Below the pieces are notes generated by a model that was not told where the DNA came from, ran no database searches, and worked only from the letters and a program-made list of their open reading frames with translations. The translations under genes were made by a program, and so were the position numbers. From UBA1361 sp035647455 (GTDB lineage Bacteria; Bacillota_I; Bacilli_A; RFN20; CAG-826), in assembly GCA_035647455.1 (NCBI GenBank), contig DASRNI010000028.1, positions 62,001-126,000 on the forward strand: 64,000 nucleotides of DNA. The letters run 5' to 3'. Within the stretch, counting starts at the first letter, position 1. Every line of letters begins with the position of its first letter. Below, piece after piece: positions 17,501-26,422 of the stretch.

Positions 17501-18311
17501 GGATGCGGCGGTATCCTTTACTTAGTTCATCAAGTGGAACGATTACAAAACCACCATCATAATCAAGGCGAACAGTACGATTAATGACGTTAAACGAGTT
17601 AACGTAATGCGTTATTTTATCGCGGCGATATTTTGAACCGATAATCGGAAAATCTTTTTTTGTTTCAGTGTAATAATCATCTTCGAACTTTAAGCAGCAA
17701 AGTAACTTACCACATTGCCCGCTTAGTTTAGGGATATTTAAAGTTAGCATTTGATTTTTTGCTCGTGCGATGGAAATGCCTTCAAATTCTTTCAGAAATG
17801 TGTGGCAACAAAGGGGAAATCCACAGGCCCCTAAACCACCAATGATTTTTGCGCGATCACGGCTACCAATTTGTCGTAGTTCAACACGTGTTCGGAGTTT
17901 TGCGGCGAGAATACGGACTAATTCACGAAAATCAACGCGTTTTTCCGCGACATAAGTAAAAAGTATCTTACTGCGGTCAAACGTATACTCCGCCCGCAAT
18001 AGTGTCATTTTAAGGTTTAACTTTGCTGCTTGATCAATACAAAACTCAAGTGCAAGTCGCGCATCTTCTTTATTAACATCGCCCTGCTTAATTTCGTATT
18101 CTGAAGCACGGTGCATAATTGGCTTCACTTCCAATTGATGAGTAAAAGCGGTAGACGGGATTGGTGGTGCAACAATTTTTGCAATTTCGATCCCTTGAAC
18201 CGTTTCAACAATTACATAGTCACCAACATTTAAAGTTGGATCGTTCGTTTTAAAATAGTAAGGTTTCCCGCCTTCGAGAAAAGCTACGCTTATATAATAA
18301 TCAACTGTCAT
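17487..18311 (-). CDS. ricT: PSP1-domain protein RicT (YaaT)
   Basis: The 274-residue protein has the PSP1 domain with its cysteine cluster: CGFPLCCHTF, then GQCGKLLCCLKFE. In Bacillus subtilis, YaaT (RicT) joins RicA and RicF in an iron-sulfur-containing complex that promotes maturation of operon mRNAs with RNase Y and affects competence and sporulation signalling. RicA and RicF are not in this window. It overlaps holB by 11 bases and rsmI by 14, matching the Bacillus order holB-yaaT, though yabA is absent here. AAGGAAGC precedes the ATG. Confidence 0.9.
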   Translation of the reverse strand: MTVDYYISVAFLEGGKPYYFKTNDPTLNVGDYVIVETVQGIEIAKIVAPPIPSTAFTHQLEVKPIMHRASEYEIKQGDVNKEDARLALEFCIDQAAKLNLKMTLLRAEYTFDRSKILFTYVAEKRVDFRELVRILAAKLRTRVELRQIGSRDRAKIIGGLGACGFPLCCHTFLKEFEGISIARAKNQMLTLNIPKLSGQCGKLLCCLKFEDDYYTETKKDFPIIGSKYRRDKITHYVNSFNVINRTVRLDYDGGFVIVPLDELSKGYRRIREKK

Positions 18312-19290
18312 GATTGCTTCCTTTAATCAGATTAATAAAAAGTTCATCAATTAATAAATCGATAGTAACATTTGCGTTTATTTTATCATTTACTTCATAT
18401 GTTTTGATAATAAGTGGTAAAGGATCTTTGATTTGTGCGCTGAGTTTTTCAATTTGTGCGCTTAGGGCAGGAAAAAGTAGTGGTTGCTTATAACGATAAT
18501 TTACAACATCTTTGAAAATTAAGGAAAAATACGCAAAGAGTCGGCGATATAAATAGCGATCACGAAGTGTAGGGATTAATTTTGAAGCAGTAATGTAGCT
18601 ATTTTTAAGGTTTGTAGCCATTTCATCGAGTAAATCTAAAAGGACATCTTTGAGCTTAATATAATTTTCATCCGCACTTTGTTCTTCAATTAGTAAAGGT
18701 AAATTGTAAAAAGAACTGAGTAGTTCCTTATCAATGTTTGTTAGCTCGCTATTTTCAAGTAAAGCGAGTAATTCAGCGCGCTTAATTAGATTAAGCCGAA
18801 CAATTTGACTGCGGCTTTTAATAGTTGGCAGAACAATGTTTTCGTTATGTGTAGTTAAGAAGGCAAAAATGTTTTTTCCTGGTTCTTCAAGAAACTTGAG
18901 CAAAGCGTTTGTTGCTTCAATTGTCATGCGTTCAACTAAGTGAACAATATAAATTAAAACTCCTTTTGCTTCTACACTAGTCGTGCTGAAAGTTTTTTCA
19001 ATTTCGGCAACGTCTTCTTTTTTAATGCTCGATTCACTGCCGTCATAAATAAAGAAATCGGCATAATTGCCACTATCGACACGATGGCAAGTTAAGCAGT
19101 TATCGCATGCTAATGGCGCATTTCCATCACATAACAGCGTTTTCGCAAGGTGAACGGCAACTTCTTTAAGTGGTGTACCTTCTTCACCAACAAGTAAATA
19201 TGCATGTGAAACATTGTTTGTGTTTTTGGCATTAACAAATGTTTGATGTAAAGTTTTTTGATATGTTTCTAAGTAAGTTGTTATATTCAT
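18301..19290 (-). CDS. holB: DNA polymerase III delta-prime subunit
   Basis: The 329-residue AAA+ clamp-loader subunit pairs with the DnaX product to load the sliding clamp. It has a degenerate nucleotide loop (GEEGTPLKE at about 35-43), as expected of the non-hydrolysing delta-prime subunit. It also has the four-cysteine zinc module Cys54, Cys62, Cys65, Cys68 and the EATNALLKFLEEPG motif. Its start overlaps the tmk stop as ATGA, and its end overlaps ricT. The tmk-holB pairing is conserved across Bacillota, which supports the call. Confidence 0.92.
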   Translation of the reverse strand: MNITTYLETYQKTLHQTFVNAKNTNNVSHAYLLVGEEGTPLKEVAVHLAKTLLCDGNAPLACDNCLTCHRVDSGNYADFFIYDGSESSIKKEDVAEIEKTFSTTSVEAKGVLIYIVHLVERMTIEATNALLKFLEEPGKNIFAFLTTHNENIVLPTIKSRSQIVRLNLIKRAELLALLENSELTNIDKELLSSFYNLPLLIEEQSADENYIKLKDVLLDLLDEMATNLKNSYITASKLIPTLRDRYLYRRLFAYFSLIFKDVVNYRYKQPLLFPALSAQIEKLSAQIKDPLPLIIKTYEVNDKINANVTIDLLIDELFINLIKGSNHDS

Positions 19291-19907
19291 TTTTGTAGTG
19301 CGTTTAAAATATGCGTAAGAGCGGCATCGATTACATGATCAAGTTCTTTGCTTGCGTCAACAATGCGATAACGTTCATGATAAGTTTTGCTAAGGTTTAA
19401 AAATGTTTCACGAACTTTTTGATGAAATGGCAATGACTCAAGATCAAGGCGATTAACTTCACGATTTTTATTCGCGGCAATTCTTTTTAGTCCAAGTTCG
19501 GGGGTTATATCGAAAAGAAGAGTTAAGTCGGGAAGTGTTGATTCAGTTGCAAAAAGATTAATATTTAAAATTTCATCAACACCAAGTCCGCGCGCTCCCC
19601 CTTGATAAGCAAGACTTGAATCAAGATAACGGTCACAAATGACGATTTGTCCCTTTTTTAAGGCTGGCCATACTTTTTCGACAAGATGTTGTCGTCTACT
19701 TGCTGCATAAAGAAGTGCTTCAGCACGGGGATCAAGGAGAACATTTTCTTTATCTAAAATTACTTCACGAATTTGTTCAGCGATTGGTGTACCGCCAGGT
19801 TCACGGGTAAAAAGAACATCGTAACCTAGCTCACGAAGTTTAAGAACAATCGCATTGGCAACGCTTGTCTTCCCGCTGCCTTCCGGTCCTTCAAAAGTAA
19901 TAAACAT
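19287..19907 (-). CDS. tmk: Thymidylate kinase
   Basis: The 206-residue enzyme phosphorylates dTMP to dTDP. It has the P-loop GPEGSGKT (7-14), the DRYLDSSLAYQG motif and an arginine-rich FTREPGGTP segment. I set the start at ATG 19907, preceded by AAGGAG, because the P-loop then sits at the usual distance from the N terminus; the longer open frame would add 13 residues overlapping recR. It follows recR by 13 bases and overlaps holB by 4 in the replication operon. Confidence 0.94.
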   Translation of the reverse strand: MFITFEGPEGSGKTSVANAIVLKLRELGYDVLFTREPGGTPIAEQIREVILDKENVLLDPRAEALLYAASRRQHLVEKVWPALKKGQIVICDRYLDSSLAYQGGARGLGVDEILNINLFATESTLPDLTLLFDITPELGLKRIAANKNREVNRLDLESLPFHQKVRETFLNLSKTYHERYRIVDASKELDHVIDAALTHILNALQK

Positions 19908-19920
19908 ATTTCCGTACTCC

Positions 19921-20520
19921 TTATTTAATATTTCTGCGCCCTTCAAGTGCTTTAAACAATGTCATCGTATCGACATAATCAACTTGTCCACCCATTGGTA
20001 GTCCGTAACCTAAGCGGGTAATTTCTACCGGTGTATCACTTAGCTTACGAGCAATATAAAGCGCAGTTAGTTCACCTTCTACGTTAGGATTAGTCGCGAT
20101 TATCAACTCTTTAACATTTTCACTTGCAATCCGTTTTTCTAATTTACCTAAATCAAGTTTAGCACTATCAAGATTTTGTGCCGGACTTAAAACACCATTT
20201 AAAATATGGAACCGGCCGTTAAAGTCTTCAAGCTTAATAAAGCCCTGAATATCTTTTGCATAGCTAACAATGATTAGTGTGTCACTAGTTCGTGTTTTAT
20301 CCGCACAGAATGAACATAGCTCTTTTTCGGTATATAAGCCACATTTCTCACACGTTTTGATGTTATCGCGCAATTTGCTGATTGTTATTCCAAAATCTTC
20401 GAGCACGTCATGCTCCATGTTTAAAAAAGCATACGCCATCCGTTCTGCTGTTTTTTGGCCAACGCCAGGAAGCCTTTTTAAGTGTTCGATTAATTTATCG
20501 AGCGTTGCTAATTCATACAT
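19921..20520 (-). CDS. recR: Recombination mediator RecR
   Basis: The 199-residue protein works with RecO and RecF to load RecA on single-stranded gaps. It shows an N-terminal helix-hairpin-helix (KRLPGVGQKTAERMA, about 15-29), a four-cysteine zinc site (Cys57, Cys60, Cys69, Cys72) and a Toprim domain ending with GLPMGGQVDYVD. Length is standard. Its ATG directly abuts the ebfC stop, so the two are translationally linked as in many bacteria. Confidence 0.95.
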   Translation of the reverse strand: MYELATLDKLIEHLKRLPGVGQKTAERMAYAFLNMEHDVLEDFGITISKLRDNIKTCEKCGLYTEKELCSFCADKTRTSDTLIIVSYAKDIQGFIKLEDFNGRFHILNGVLSPAQNLDSAKLDLGKLEKRIASENVKELIIATNPNVEGELTALYIARKLSDTPVEITRLGYGLPMGGQVDYVDTMTLFKALEGRRNIK

Positions 20521-20829
20521 TTAGAAAAAACCTGTTGAACTTCCAGTTACGCTTTCGTTAATTTCTGCTTCTTCTTTATCAATTACTTCCCGACATTCAT
20601 TAACGGCCATTATTAAAAGTGTTTCGACCATCTCTTTATTTTCTAAATCAAAAAGTTCTTCATCGATCGCAATTTTAACGATTTCTTTATTACCGAGCAT
20701 GACAACTTTAACGCCGCCACCTTTTGTAACAGTAAATTCCTTTTCATGTAATTCTTTCATTTTTCGCGCTAAATCGCGTTTCATTTTATTAGCTTGTGCT
20801 AATAGTTGCTGCATATTTTTATTTGTCAT
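20521..20829 (-). CDS. ebfC: YbaB/EbfC nucleoid-associated protein
   Basis: The 102-residue basic-and-acidic protein matches the YbaB/EbfC family, small dimeric DNA-binding proteins almost always encoded between dnaX and recR. An N-terminal helix rich in Lys and Gln (MQQLLAQANKMKRDL) precedes the core strands (VTKGGGVKVVMLGNKEIV). Its start overlaps the dnaX stop as ATGA. The assignment rests on sequence pattern and the conserved gene order. Confidence 0.92.
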   Translation of the reverse strand: MTNKNMQQLLAQANKMKRDLARKMKELHEKEFTVTKGGGVKVVMLGNKEIVKIAIDEELFDLENKEMVETLLIMAVNECREVIDKEEAEINESVTGSSTGFF

Positions 20830-22607
20830 ACAAATTTCCCTTCTAAATCTTCTTGAATGTCCGTTACACGTGGTAATTTTTTAATTTGACTTAAATTACG
20901 GAACATTTTATTTAAGTTTAAAACTTCGTTAGGTGTAACACCGTAAATTGCGACGCGTCTATTCAACAGTTGCCGGATTACTTCTTGAAGATGCAGTTGA
21001 TTTTCTTTTAAATTACAAAGTTGAACGTGCCGATTAAAATTAAATTCAATCACGAGAAGTTCTTTAGTTAGAATATATGGCGTACCATCAAGAAGCAGTG
21101 CTGCTTGTTCGCTTAAATCTTGATCAAGCGCTAATAATGGTAAGTTTGTGTGCCATAGTTCATCTTTTAACTTTTTTCTTTCCTCACGGTCACCAAGAGT
21201 CATTGCTTTAATAATTGTTTCGTCTTCAAGTTTAATTTCCGTGCCGTCACCAATTAAAGGATTTTTTGGTTTTGGTTTTTTCTGGAAGGCAGCTTGTGCC
21301 GGCTCTTCCTTTTTCGGAGTCTCAACTTGTTTTGGTTGTTCCGCAACTTTTGGTGCGGCGGGTAAAGTTTCAACAGGGTCTTGTAAAAATGGTGGAAGTT
21401 CCTCCGTCTTTTGCTCGTCCGGCTTTTTTGCCACTTTTATTTCGGGTTTAGGCGTAGCTTTTGGTGTTTGAACCGGTGCAACCGGAACAGGTTCTGGTTT
21501 TTCAGCTGGTTCTGGTTTATGTGCGCCTTGCGTGAACGAAGTCATAATTTTCAGTAATGTTAACTCAAAAACGTTTTTAATATCAGGTGTAAAGCGGTAT
21601 TCAGCTTGTGCTTTAATTAAAATATCAATTGCGGTATTTAAGTCAGTAACAGTGTAGTTTTCAGTGAGTTGCTCAACTTCATCAACACGTAAATAAAGCA
21701 GTAAATCGGAGTTTTTCGTTTTGTAATAGATTAATGCATCTTTAAGTAAGTTCAATAAATCGATTGTTAGACGCTTAATATCTATTCCTTTATCAATTAA
21801 CTCGCCACTTGTTTTAAAAACAGTTTCAACATCATTTAAACTAACAGCCTTTAAAAGTTCGAGTTGCTCGATTTTGCTTGTTAAAGCAAAAAGCTTTAAA
21901 ACATCATCAACGCTAAGTTTTTGACCACTATAAGCTAAAACTTGATCAAGCATACTTAAAGCGTCGCGGACACCACCATCTGCTAAACTCGTAATAAGTT
22001 CCATGGCCTTTATATCTTGAGCAATGTTTTCTTGATCTAAAATAACTTTAAGGCGAGCCATAATATCGCGGTCACTAACTTTTGCGAAGTTGTAACGCTG
22101 ACAGCGACTTAGAATAGTCGGAATGACTTTATGTGGTTCTGTTGTGGCTAAGATGAAAATGACGTTACGCGGCGGCTCTTCCAATGTTTTTAAAAGCGCA
22201 TTAAAGGCACTTTGCGTCATCATATGAACTTCATCGATAATATAAACTTTGTAACGACCACGGATTGGTGAGTAGTTGACGTTTTCAATTAATTGGCGGA
22301 CATCTTCAACGCCATTATTACTTGCGGCATCAAGTTCAATTACATCGGGATGTGAACCATCGTTAACACTTAAACAGTTATTGCAAAGATTACATTGTTC
22401 TCCAATTCCTTCTTCACAATTCAAGGCTTTTGCAAAAAGTTTAGCCATTGATGTCTTTCCGGTTCCCCGGGGCCCACTAAATAAATACGCATGGGCGATT
22501 TTTTGTTGCGCTAGTGCATTTTTTAGCGTTTGCACAATTGCTTGTTGACCCGCAACTTCACTAAATGTTTTAGGGCGGTATGTTCGGTATAATGCTTTGT
22601 AACTCAT
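20826..22607 (-). CDS. dnaX: DNA polymerase III gamma/tau subunit
   Basis: The 593-residue clamp-loader ATPase has a Walker A loop GPRGTGKTS (45-53) and a zinc module with Cys64, Cys72, Cys75 and Cys78. The sensor and arginine-finger region includes ATTEPHKVIPTILSRCQ. A Pro/Glu/Lys-rich linker at about 370-440 separates the ATPase core from a C-terminal tau-like domain. The start is ATG 22607: TATAAT lies 6 bases upstream and there is no ribosome-binding site, so the message is probably leaderless. An in-frame upstream TTG overlaps the -10 box and is rejected. It heads the operon down to rsmI. Confidence 0.95.
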   Translation of the reverse strand: MSYKALYRTYRPKTFSEVAGQQAIVQTLKNALAQQKIAHAYLFSGPRGTGKTSMAKLFAKALNCEEGIGEQCNLCNNCLSVNDGSHPDVIELDAASNNGVEDVRQLIENVNYSPIRGRYKVYIIDEVHMMTQSAFNALLKTLEEPPRNVIFILATTEPHKVIPTILSRCQRYNFAKVSDRDIMARLKVILDQENIAQDIKAMELITSLADGGVRDALSMLDQVLAYSGQKLSVDDVLKLFALTSKIEQLELLKAVSLNDVETVFKTSGELIDKGIDIKRLTIDLLNLLKDALIYYKTKNSDLLLYLRVDEVEQLTENYTVTDLNTAIDILIKAQAEYRFTPDIKNVFELTLLKIMTSFTQGAHKPEPAEKPEPVPVAPVQTPKATPKPEIKVAKKPDEQKTEELPPFLQDPVETLPAAPKVAEQPKQVETPKKEEPAQAAFQKKPKPKNPLIGDGTEIKLEDETIIKAMTLGDREERKKLKDELWHTNLPLLALDQDLSEQAALLLDGTPYILTKELLVIEFNFNRHVQLCNLKENQLHLQEVIRQLLNRRVAIYGVTPNEVLNLNKMFRNLSQIKKLPRVTDIQEDLEGKFV

Positions 22608-22613
22608 AAAATA

Positions 22614-22619
22614 ATTATA
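22614..22619 (-). promoter_or_regulatory. -10 box of dnaX operon, leaderless arrangement
   Basis: On the minus strand TATAAT is followed by TATTTT and then the dnaX ATG. Transcription would begin at or within a base of the start codon. A weak -35 (TTTAGA) lies 16 bases upstream. Confidence 0.55.
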
Positions 22620-22683
22620 CAATAATTATCCGTTTTCTAAAGCCGAAGTCCCTTAAAAATCGATTTCTTTTCGATGTAATTCC

Positions 22684-22768
22684 TGAATAAAGCATTATTC
22701 ATGGTAAATTGCAAAAAAATGCTACAATAACATTTGCGAAAAGTTCGCAATTGATACGCTATGCGTAT
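22684..22768 (+). promoter_or_regulatory. Promoter with three inverted repeats upstream of trxB-like gene
   Basis: TGAATAA/TTATTCA (22684-22701, 4-base centre) lies upstream of an extended -10, TGC-TACAAT (22720-22728). TTGCGAA/TTCGCAA (22734-22750) then overlaps the expected transcription start, and ATACGC/GCGTAT (22754-22768) lies in the leader before the AGGAGG site. Stacked palindromes around the start suggest repression, for example redox-responsive, but the regulator is unknown. Confidence 0.45.
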
Positions 22769-22791
22769 TTAAAAGAAAAGGAGGGTTCAAT

Positions 22792-23751
22792 ATGTTTAAT
22801 TTAAATATTAAAAAGCCAAAAGCGGCGATTAATTACGATTTAATTTATGACTTTGTTGCGCTTGGACTTGGACCCGCTGGTCTTAATGCTGGTCTTTATG
22901 CAAAGCGGAAAGGGCTAAGTACATTAGTCGTTGGTTACGATTTTGGTGGTCAATTAATTAATACGTCAGAAGTGGATAACTACTTAGGACTCGGATTAAC
23001 TGATGCTGCAACCGTTATTGATGCTTTTCTAACACACCTTGATAAGCTTGAAGTTCCCCTTGTTAAGAATGTTAAAATTAACAAAATCACAAAAAAAGAT
23101 AACATCTTTTATGTTGAGCTTAATAACGACGAAACCGTTAAGACGAAGACGCTATTATATGCCTTAGGCGGAAATCCAAGAAAACTCGCGATTCCTGGCG
23201 AAAAAGAATATGCCAGCAAAGGAATTTCGTACTGTGTCACTTGTGATGCTCCGTTTTTCGCTAACGAAGATGTTGTTGTTGCGGGTGGCGGAAATAGTGC
23301 TGTTGATGCTGCGATTGATTTAGCAAGAATTGCTAAAAAAGTGACAATTATTCACCGTAGTCAATTCCGAGCAGATCAAAAGAGTTTAGAATTACTAAGT
23401 ACTTTTGATAACGTTGAAATTATGCTCGAAACACAAATTTTAGAAGTTTATGGTGCAGAGAAAGTCCACAGTTTAAAAATTCTTGATAAAAAGAGCAACA
23501 AAACATCGATCTTTAAGACAAACGGTCTTTTTGTTCAAATTGGAACAATTCCTAATTCAACATTAGTACAAGACTTTGTCGAACTAAACGAACATAATGA
23601 AGTCATCGTTAATGAACTGCAACATACTTCATTACCAGGATTATTTGCTGCTGGAGATGTAACGCCAAATGTACATCGCCAAATAATCGTTGCTGCAAGC
23701 GAAGGTGCAAAAGCAGCATTAGAAGCAGCGCTTTATATAAACAAATTATAA
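22792..23751 (+). CDS. Thioredoxin-reductase-like FAD flavoprotein
   Basis: The 319-residue enzyme has the FAD loop LGLGPAGLNA (24-33), the redox-active CVTC (148-151) and the nucleotide loop AGGGNSAVDA (164-173). The NADPH signature HRRxxFRA is altered: HRSQFRADQ follows the second nucleotide domain, so the second arginine is missing and one residue is deleted. NADH use, as in AhpF, is therefore possible. It lies 15 bases before a two-domain thioredoxin-fold protein, together equivalent to a split AhpF. AGGAGG precedes the ATG. It likely transfers electrons from NAD(P)H to that partner. No ahpC is seen in the window. Confidence 0.8.
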   Translation: MFNLNIKKPKAAINYDLIYDFVALGLGPAGLNAGLYAKRKGLSTLVVGYDFGGQLINTSEVDNYLGLGLTDAATVIDAFLTHLDKLEVPLVKNVKINKITKKDNIFYVELNNDETVKTKTLLYALGGNPRKLAIPGEKEYASKGISYCVTCDAPFFANEDVVVAGGGNSAVDAAIDLARIAKKVTIIHRSQFRADQKSLELLSTFDNVEIMLETQILEVYGAEKVHSLKILDKKSNKTSIFKTNGLFVQIGTIPNSTLVQDFVELNEHNEVIVNELQHTSLPGLFAAGDVTPNVHRQIIVAASEGAKAALEAALYINKL

Positions 23752-23766
23752 AAAGGGAGAAAAAAT

Positions 23767-24408
23767 ATGGGAAAATTTTTAAATGCAGAAGTTTCATCAC
23801 AATTACGCGAAATCTTTAGTCAAATGACAAAAGCGACAAAAATCGTTCTTTTCATCGATGGAAGTTGCGATACTTGTTTAGAAACAAAACAACTTTTAGA
23901 AGAAACAGTTGAACTTAGTGACAAACTTTCACTTGATGTCTTTGAAATTAAAGAAAAAGGTGAAGAAGCTAAAAAATATGACGTCACCTTAACACCAAGT
24001 TTTGTCTTTTTAGATGACAAAGGTGTTTACCAGGGCGTTAAATTTAACGGTATTCCAGGTAACCATGAATTTATCACATTCATCACGGCGATTATGGAAA
24101 TGGGTGGGGCAGAAATTCCTTATCCGGCAAGTATCGTTGAAAGAATTAAAAAGATTGATAAACCAGTCAATATTAAAGTATTCGTGACGCTTTCATGTCC
24201 ACATTGTCCAGAAGCAGTAACTAACGCTCACCGTTTAGCGATGCTTAATAAAAATGTTACTGGTGAAATGATTGAAGCACAAACGTTTTATGAGTTAAGC
24301 CAACAATACAACGTTTCTGGTGTACCGAAAATCGTTATTAATGATAAATACGAATTAATTGGTAATCAACCGGTCGAACAATTCTTAAAAGTTATCGAAG
24401 ATCTATAG
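23767..24408 (+). CDS. Two-domain thioredoxin-fold protein disulfide oxidoreductase
   Basis: The 213-residue protein contains two thioredoxin folds. The first has CDTC (34-37) and a cis-proline Thr76-Pro77; the second has CPHC (144-147) and GVPKIVI with its cis-proline. This resembles archaeal-type PDO proteins and the N-terminal domain of AhpF, where only the second CxxC is usually retained; here both survive. It lies 15 bases after the thioredoxin-reductase-like gene, shares its promoter and is followed by a terminator. It probably accepts electrons from that enzyme and reduces a peroxiredoxin or protein disulfides. Confidence 0.8.
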   Translation: MGKFLNAEVSSQLREIFSQMTKATKIVLFIDGSCDTCLETKQLLEETVELSDKLSLDVFEIKEKGEEAKKYDVTLTPSFVFLDDKGVYQGVKFNGIPGNHEFITFITAIMEMGGAEIPYPASIVERIKKIDKPVNIKVFVTLSCPHCPEAVTNAHRLAMLNKNVTGEMIEAQTFYELSQQYNVSGVPKIVINDKYELIGNQPVEQFLKVIEDL

Positions 24409-24420
24409 TTATACTTTAAT

Positions 24421-24455
24421 AAACCTAGGCGATGAAATAAAGTCTAGGTTTTTTT
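24421..24455 (+). terminator. Rho-independent terminator after the thioredoxin-like pair
   Basis: AAACCTAG (24421-24428) pairs with CTAGGTTT (24444-24451) and runs into TTTTTTT, closing the two-gene redox operon. Confidence 0.85.
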
Positions 24456-24521
24456 ATACATAAAAAAGAGAAAATATGCGAAAAAGTCGAAAATACTATA
24501 TAATAAGACGAAGGAAGAATT

Positions 24522-25598
24522 ATGGATAAAACACTTAAAAACCGGTTAGAAGCGACAAAAACGAGACTAAATACGATTGATAAGGAATTAGAAGATCCTA
24601 ATGTAACAAAAGATCTCGCTAATTTTCGCACGATATCCGTTGAAAGATCACAAATCGCACCAATCGTCGAACTTTACGACGAATATTTACGCGTTGATGA
24701 AGATTATGCGGCAACATTTGTATTAATCGAAGAAAAAGATCCTGAAATTGTTGAATTTGCTAAAGAAGAACAAAAACGATTAAGCGACGAGAAAGAACGG
24801 ATAATTAAAGAAATTAAAGTTTATTTAATTCCTAAAGATCCTAATGACGATAAAAACATTGTTGTTGAAATCCGTGGCGCAGTCGGTGGCGATGAAGCTA
24901 ATCTTTTTGCCGGCGATTTATTTCGGATGTACGTAAAATTTAGTGAAAGACAAGGTTGGCGCATGCAAATTCTTGATGAAAGTAGCAGTGACGTCGGTGG
25001 CTTTTCACAAATTTCCTTTTTAATAAAAGGAAAAGGCGCATACTCGAAACTAAAGTTTGAAAGCGGAGCACATCGTGTTCAACGTGTTCCAAAAACGGAA
25101 GCAAGTGGAAGAATTCATACTTCAGTAGCAACAGTTCTTGTTATGCCAGAAGCTGAAGAAGTAGATGTTGAAATTCGTAATGAAGATATCCAAATGGATA
25201 CATTTAGATCACAAGGTGCAGGCGGTCAACACGTTAATAAAGTTGAAAGTGCCGTTCGTTTAACCCATATCCCGACGGGAATTGTTGTTGCTTGTCAAGT
25301 AGAAAAGAGTCAGTTACAAAACCGTGAAATTGCGATGAGATTACTCCGAGCCCGAGTTTTAGCGGCCCGAGTTGCTGAACAGGAAGAAAAAATTGGTGCG
25401 GAAAGACGGTTAAAGATTGGAACCGGGGAAAGAAGTGAGAAAATAAGAACGTATAACTATCCGCAAAACCGCATTACTGATCACCGCATTAATTTCTCGA
25501 CCCAAAAACTTGACCGAATAATTGAAGGTGATTTAGATGAACTCATTGAGGCGCTTATTAATTATGACCAGCAAGTACAAATGGAAAATCCGGAATAA
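24522..25598 (+). CDS. prfA: Peptide chain release factor 1
   Basis: The 358-residue class I release factor reads UAA and UAG. Its GGQ loop is at 234-236 within GAGGQHVNKVESAVRL, and the codon-reading PxT motif is PKT (190-192) inside HRVQRVPKTE. Length is normal. AAGGAAG lies before the ATG. It overlaps the prmC start (TAATG), coupling it to the methylase that modifies its GGQ glutamine. The adjacent genes prmC, tsaC and rpiB make a conserved translation-related operon. Confidence 0.96.
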   Translation: MDKTLKNRLEATKTRLNTIDKELEDPNVTKDLANFRTISVERSQIAPIVELYDEYLRVDEDYAATFVLIEEKDPEIVEFAKEEQKRLSDEKERIIKEIKVYLIPKDPNDDKNIVVEIRGAVGGDEANLFAGDLFRMYVKFSERQGWRMQILDESSSDVGGFSQISFLIKGKGAYSKLKFESGAHRVQRVPKTEASGRIHTSVATVLVMPEAEEVDVEIRNEDIQMDTFRSQGAGGQHVNKVESAVRLTHIPTGIVVACQVEKSQLQNREIAMRLLRARVLAARVAEQEEKIGAERRLKIGTGERSEKIRTYNYPQNRITDHRINFSTQKLDRIIEGDLDELIEALINYDQQVQMENPE

Positions 25599-26422
25599 TG
25601 ACAGCATATGAAATTTTACAACACACAATTAAAGACTATCCGCATTTATCGGTAAACGATATTCGGTTAGCCTTGATGCATATTACAAAGAGTGGTGACT
25701 ATACAAGTTTTATTTTAAATCAAAACAAAAAGCTTAATTTACCCCCAATATTTTTTGATATTGTAAAGCGACTTAATAATAACGAACCAATTCAATATAT
25801 TTTAGAAGAAGCATTTTTTTATGACGAAAATTTATATGTGAATAAACATGTTTTAATTCCGCGAATCGAAACGGAGGAATTAGTGCATAAATTAATTGAA
25901 GAAATTAAAAATGATCCGCCAATTGCGATTGCTGATATCGGCACTGGCAGCGGTGCTATCGCGGTAACATTAGCAAAGCATACCGACCATCAAATATACG
26001 CAAGTGATATTAGCAAACGCGCGCTTAAAGTCGCTGAACGTAATGACCGTCAGAATAAAGTTCAATTTATTCATGGCGATTTATTGCTTCCTTTTATCAA
26101 CAATAATATTACCCTTGATTACATCGTTGCTAATTTACCATATATTGAACCAGAAGAAGAAATTAGCGACAACGTGAAAAATTTTGAACCGCATTTAGCG
26201 CTCTTTTTGCCAAAAAACAACATTTTTGCACGGTTTTTCCGTCAAGTTAAAAGGGTGAGTAAAGGAAGTAATGGGGTAAGTATCTTCATGGAAATTGGTA
26301 GCAATCAAGGAGAAGAACTCTTGAAACTTGCTTATAAAATATTAGGTGAAGATGAGGAAATTACTGTTCATCAAGATATGTACGGCAAAGACCGCTTTTT
26401 AATTATTCGAGGATTACAATGA
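25598..26422 (+). CDS. prmC: Release factor glutamine methyltransferase
   Basis: The 274-residue SAM-dependent enzyme methylates the GGQ glutamine of RF1 and RF2. Motif I is DIGTGSGAIAV, and the catalytic motif is NLPY where most homologues have NPPY; NLPY is also the form in adenine-N6 rRNA methylases. Position directly after prfA supports PrmC. It ends in TGA overlapping the tsaC ATG, direct evidence that TGA is used as a stop. Confidence 0.9.
   Translation: MTAYEILQHTIKDYPHLSVNDIRLALMHITKSGDYTSFILNQNKKLNLPPIFFDIVKRLNNNEPIQYILEEAFFYDENLYVNKHVLIPRIETEELVHKLIEEIKNDPPIAIADIGTGSGAIAVTLAKHTDHQIYASDISKRALKVAERNDRQNKVQFIHGDLLLPFINNNITLDYIVANLPYIEPEEEISDNVKNFEPHLALFLPKNNIFARFFRQVKRVSKGSNGVSIFMEIGSNQGEELLKLAYKILGEDEEITVHQDMYGKDRFLIIRGLQ

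Noticed and set aside
20826..22607. Programmed frameshift in dnaX yielding a gamma form
   Set aside because: The Lys-rich linker has A-runs, but I saw no clear slippery heptamer with a downstream hairpin.
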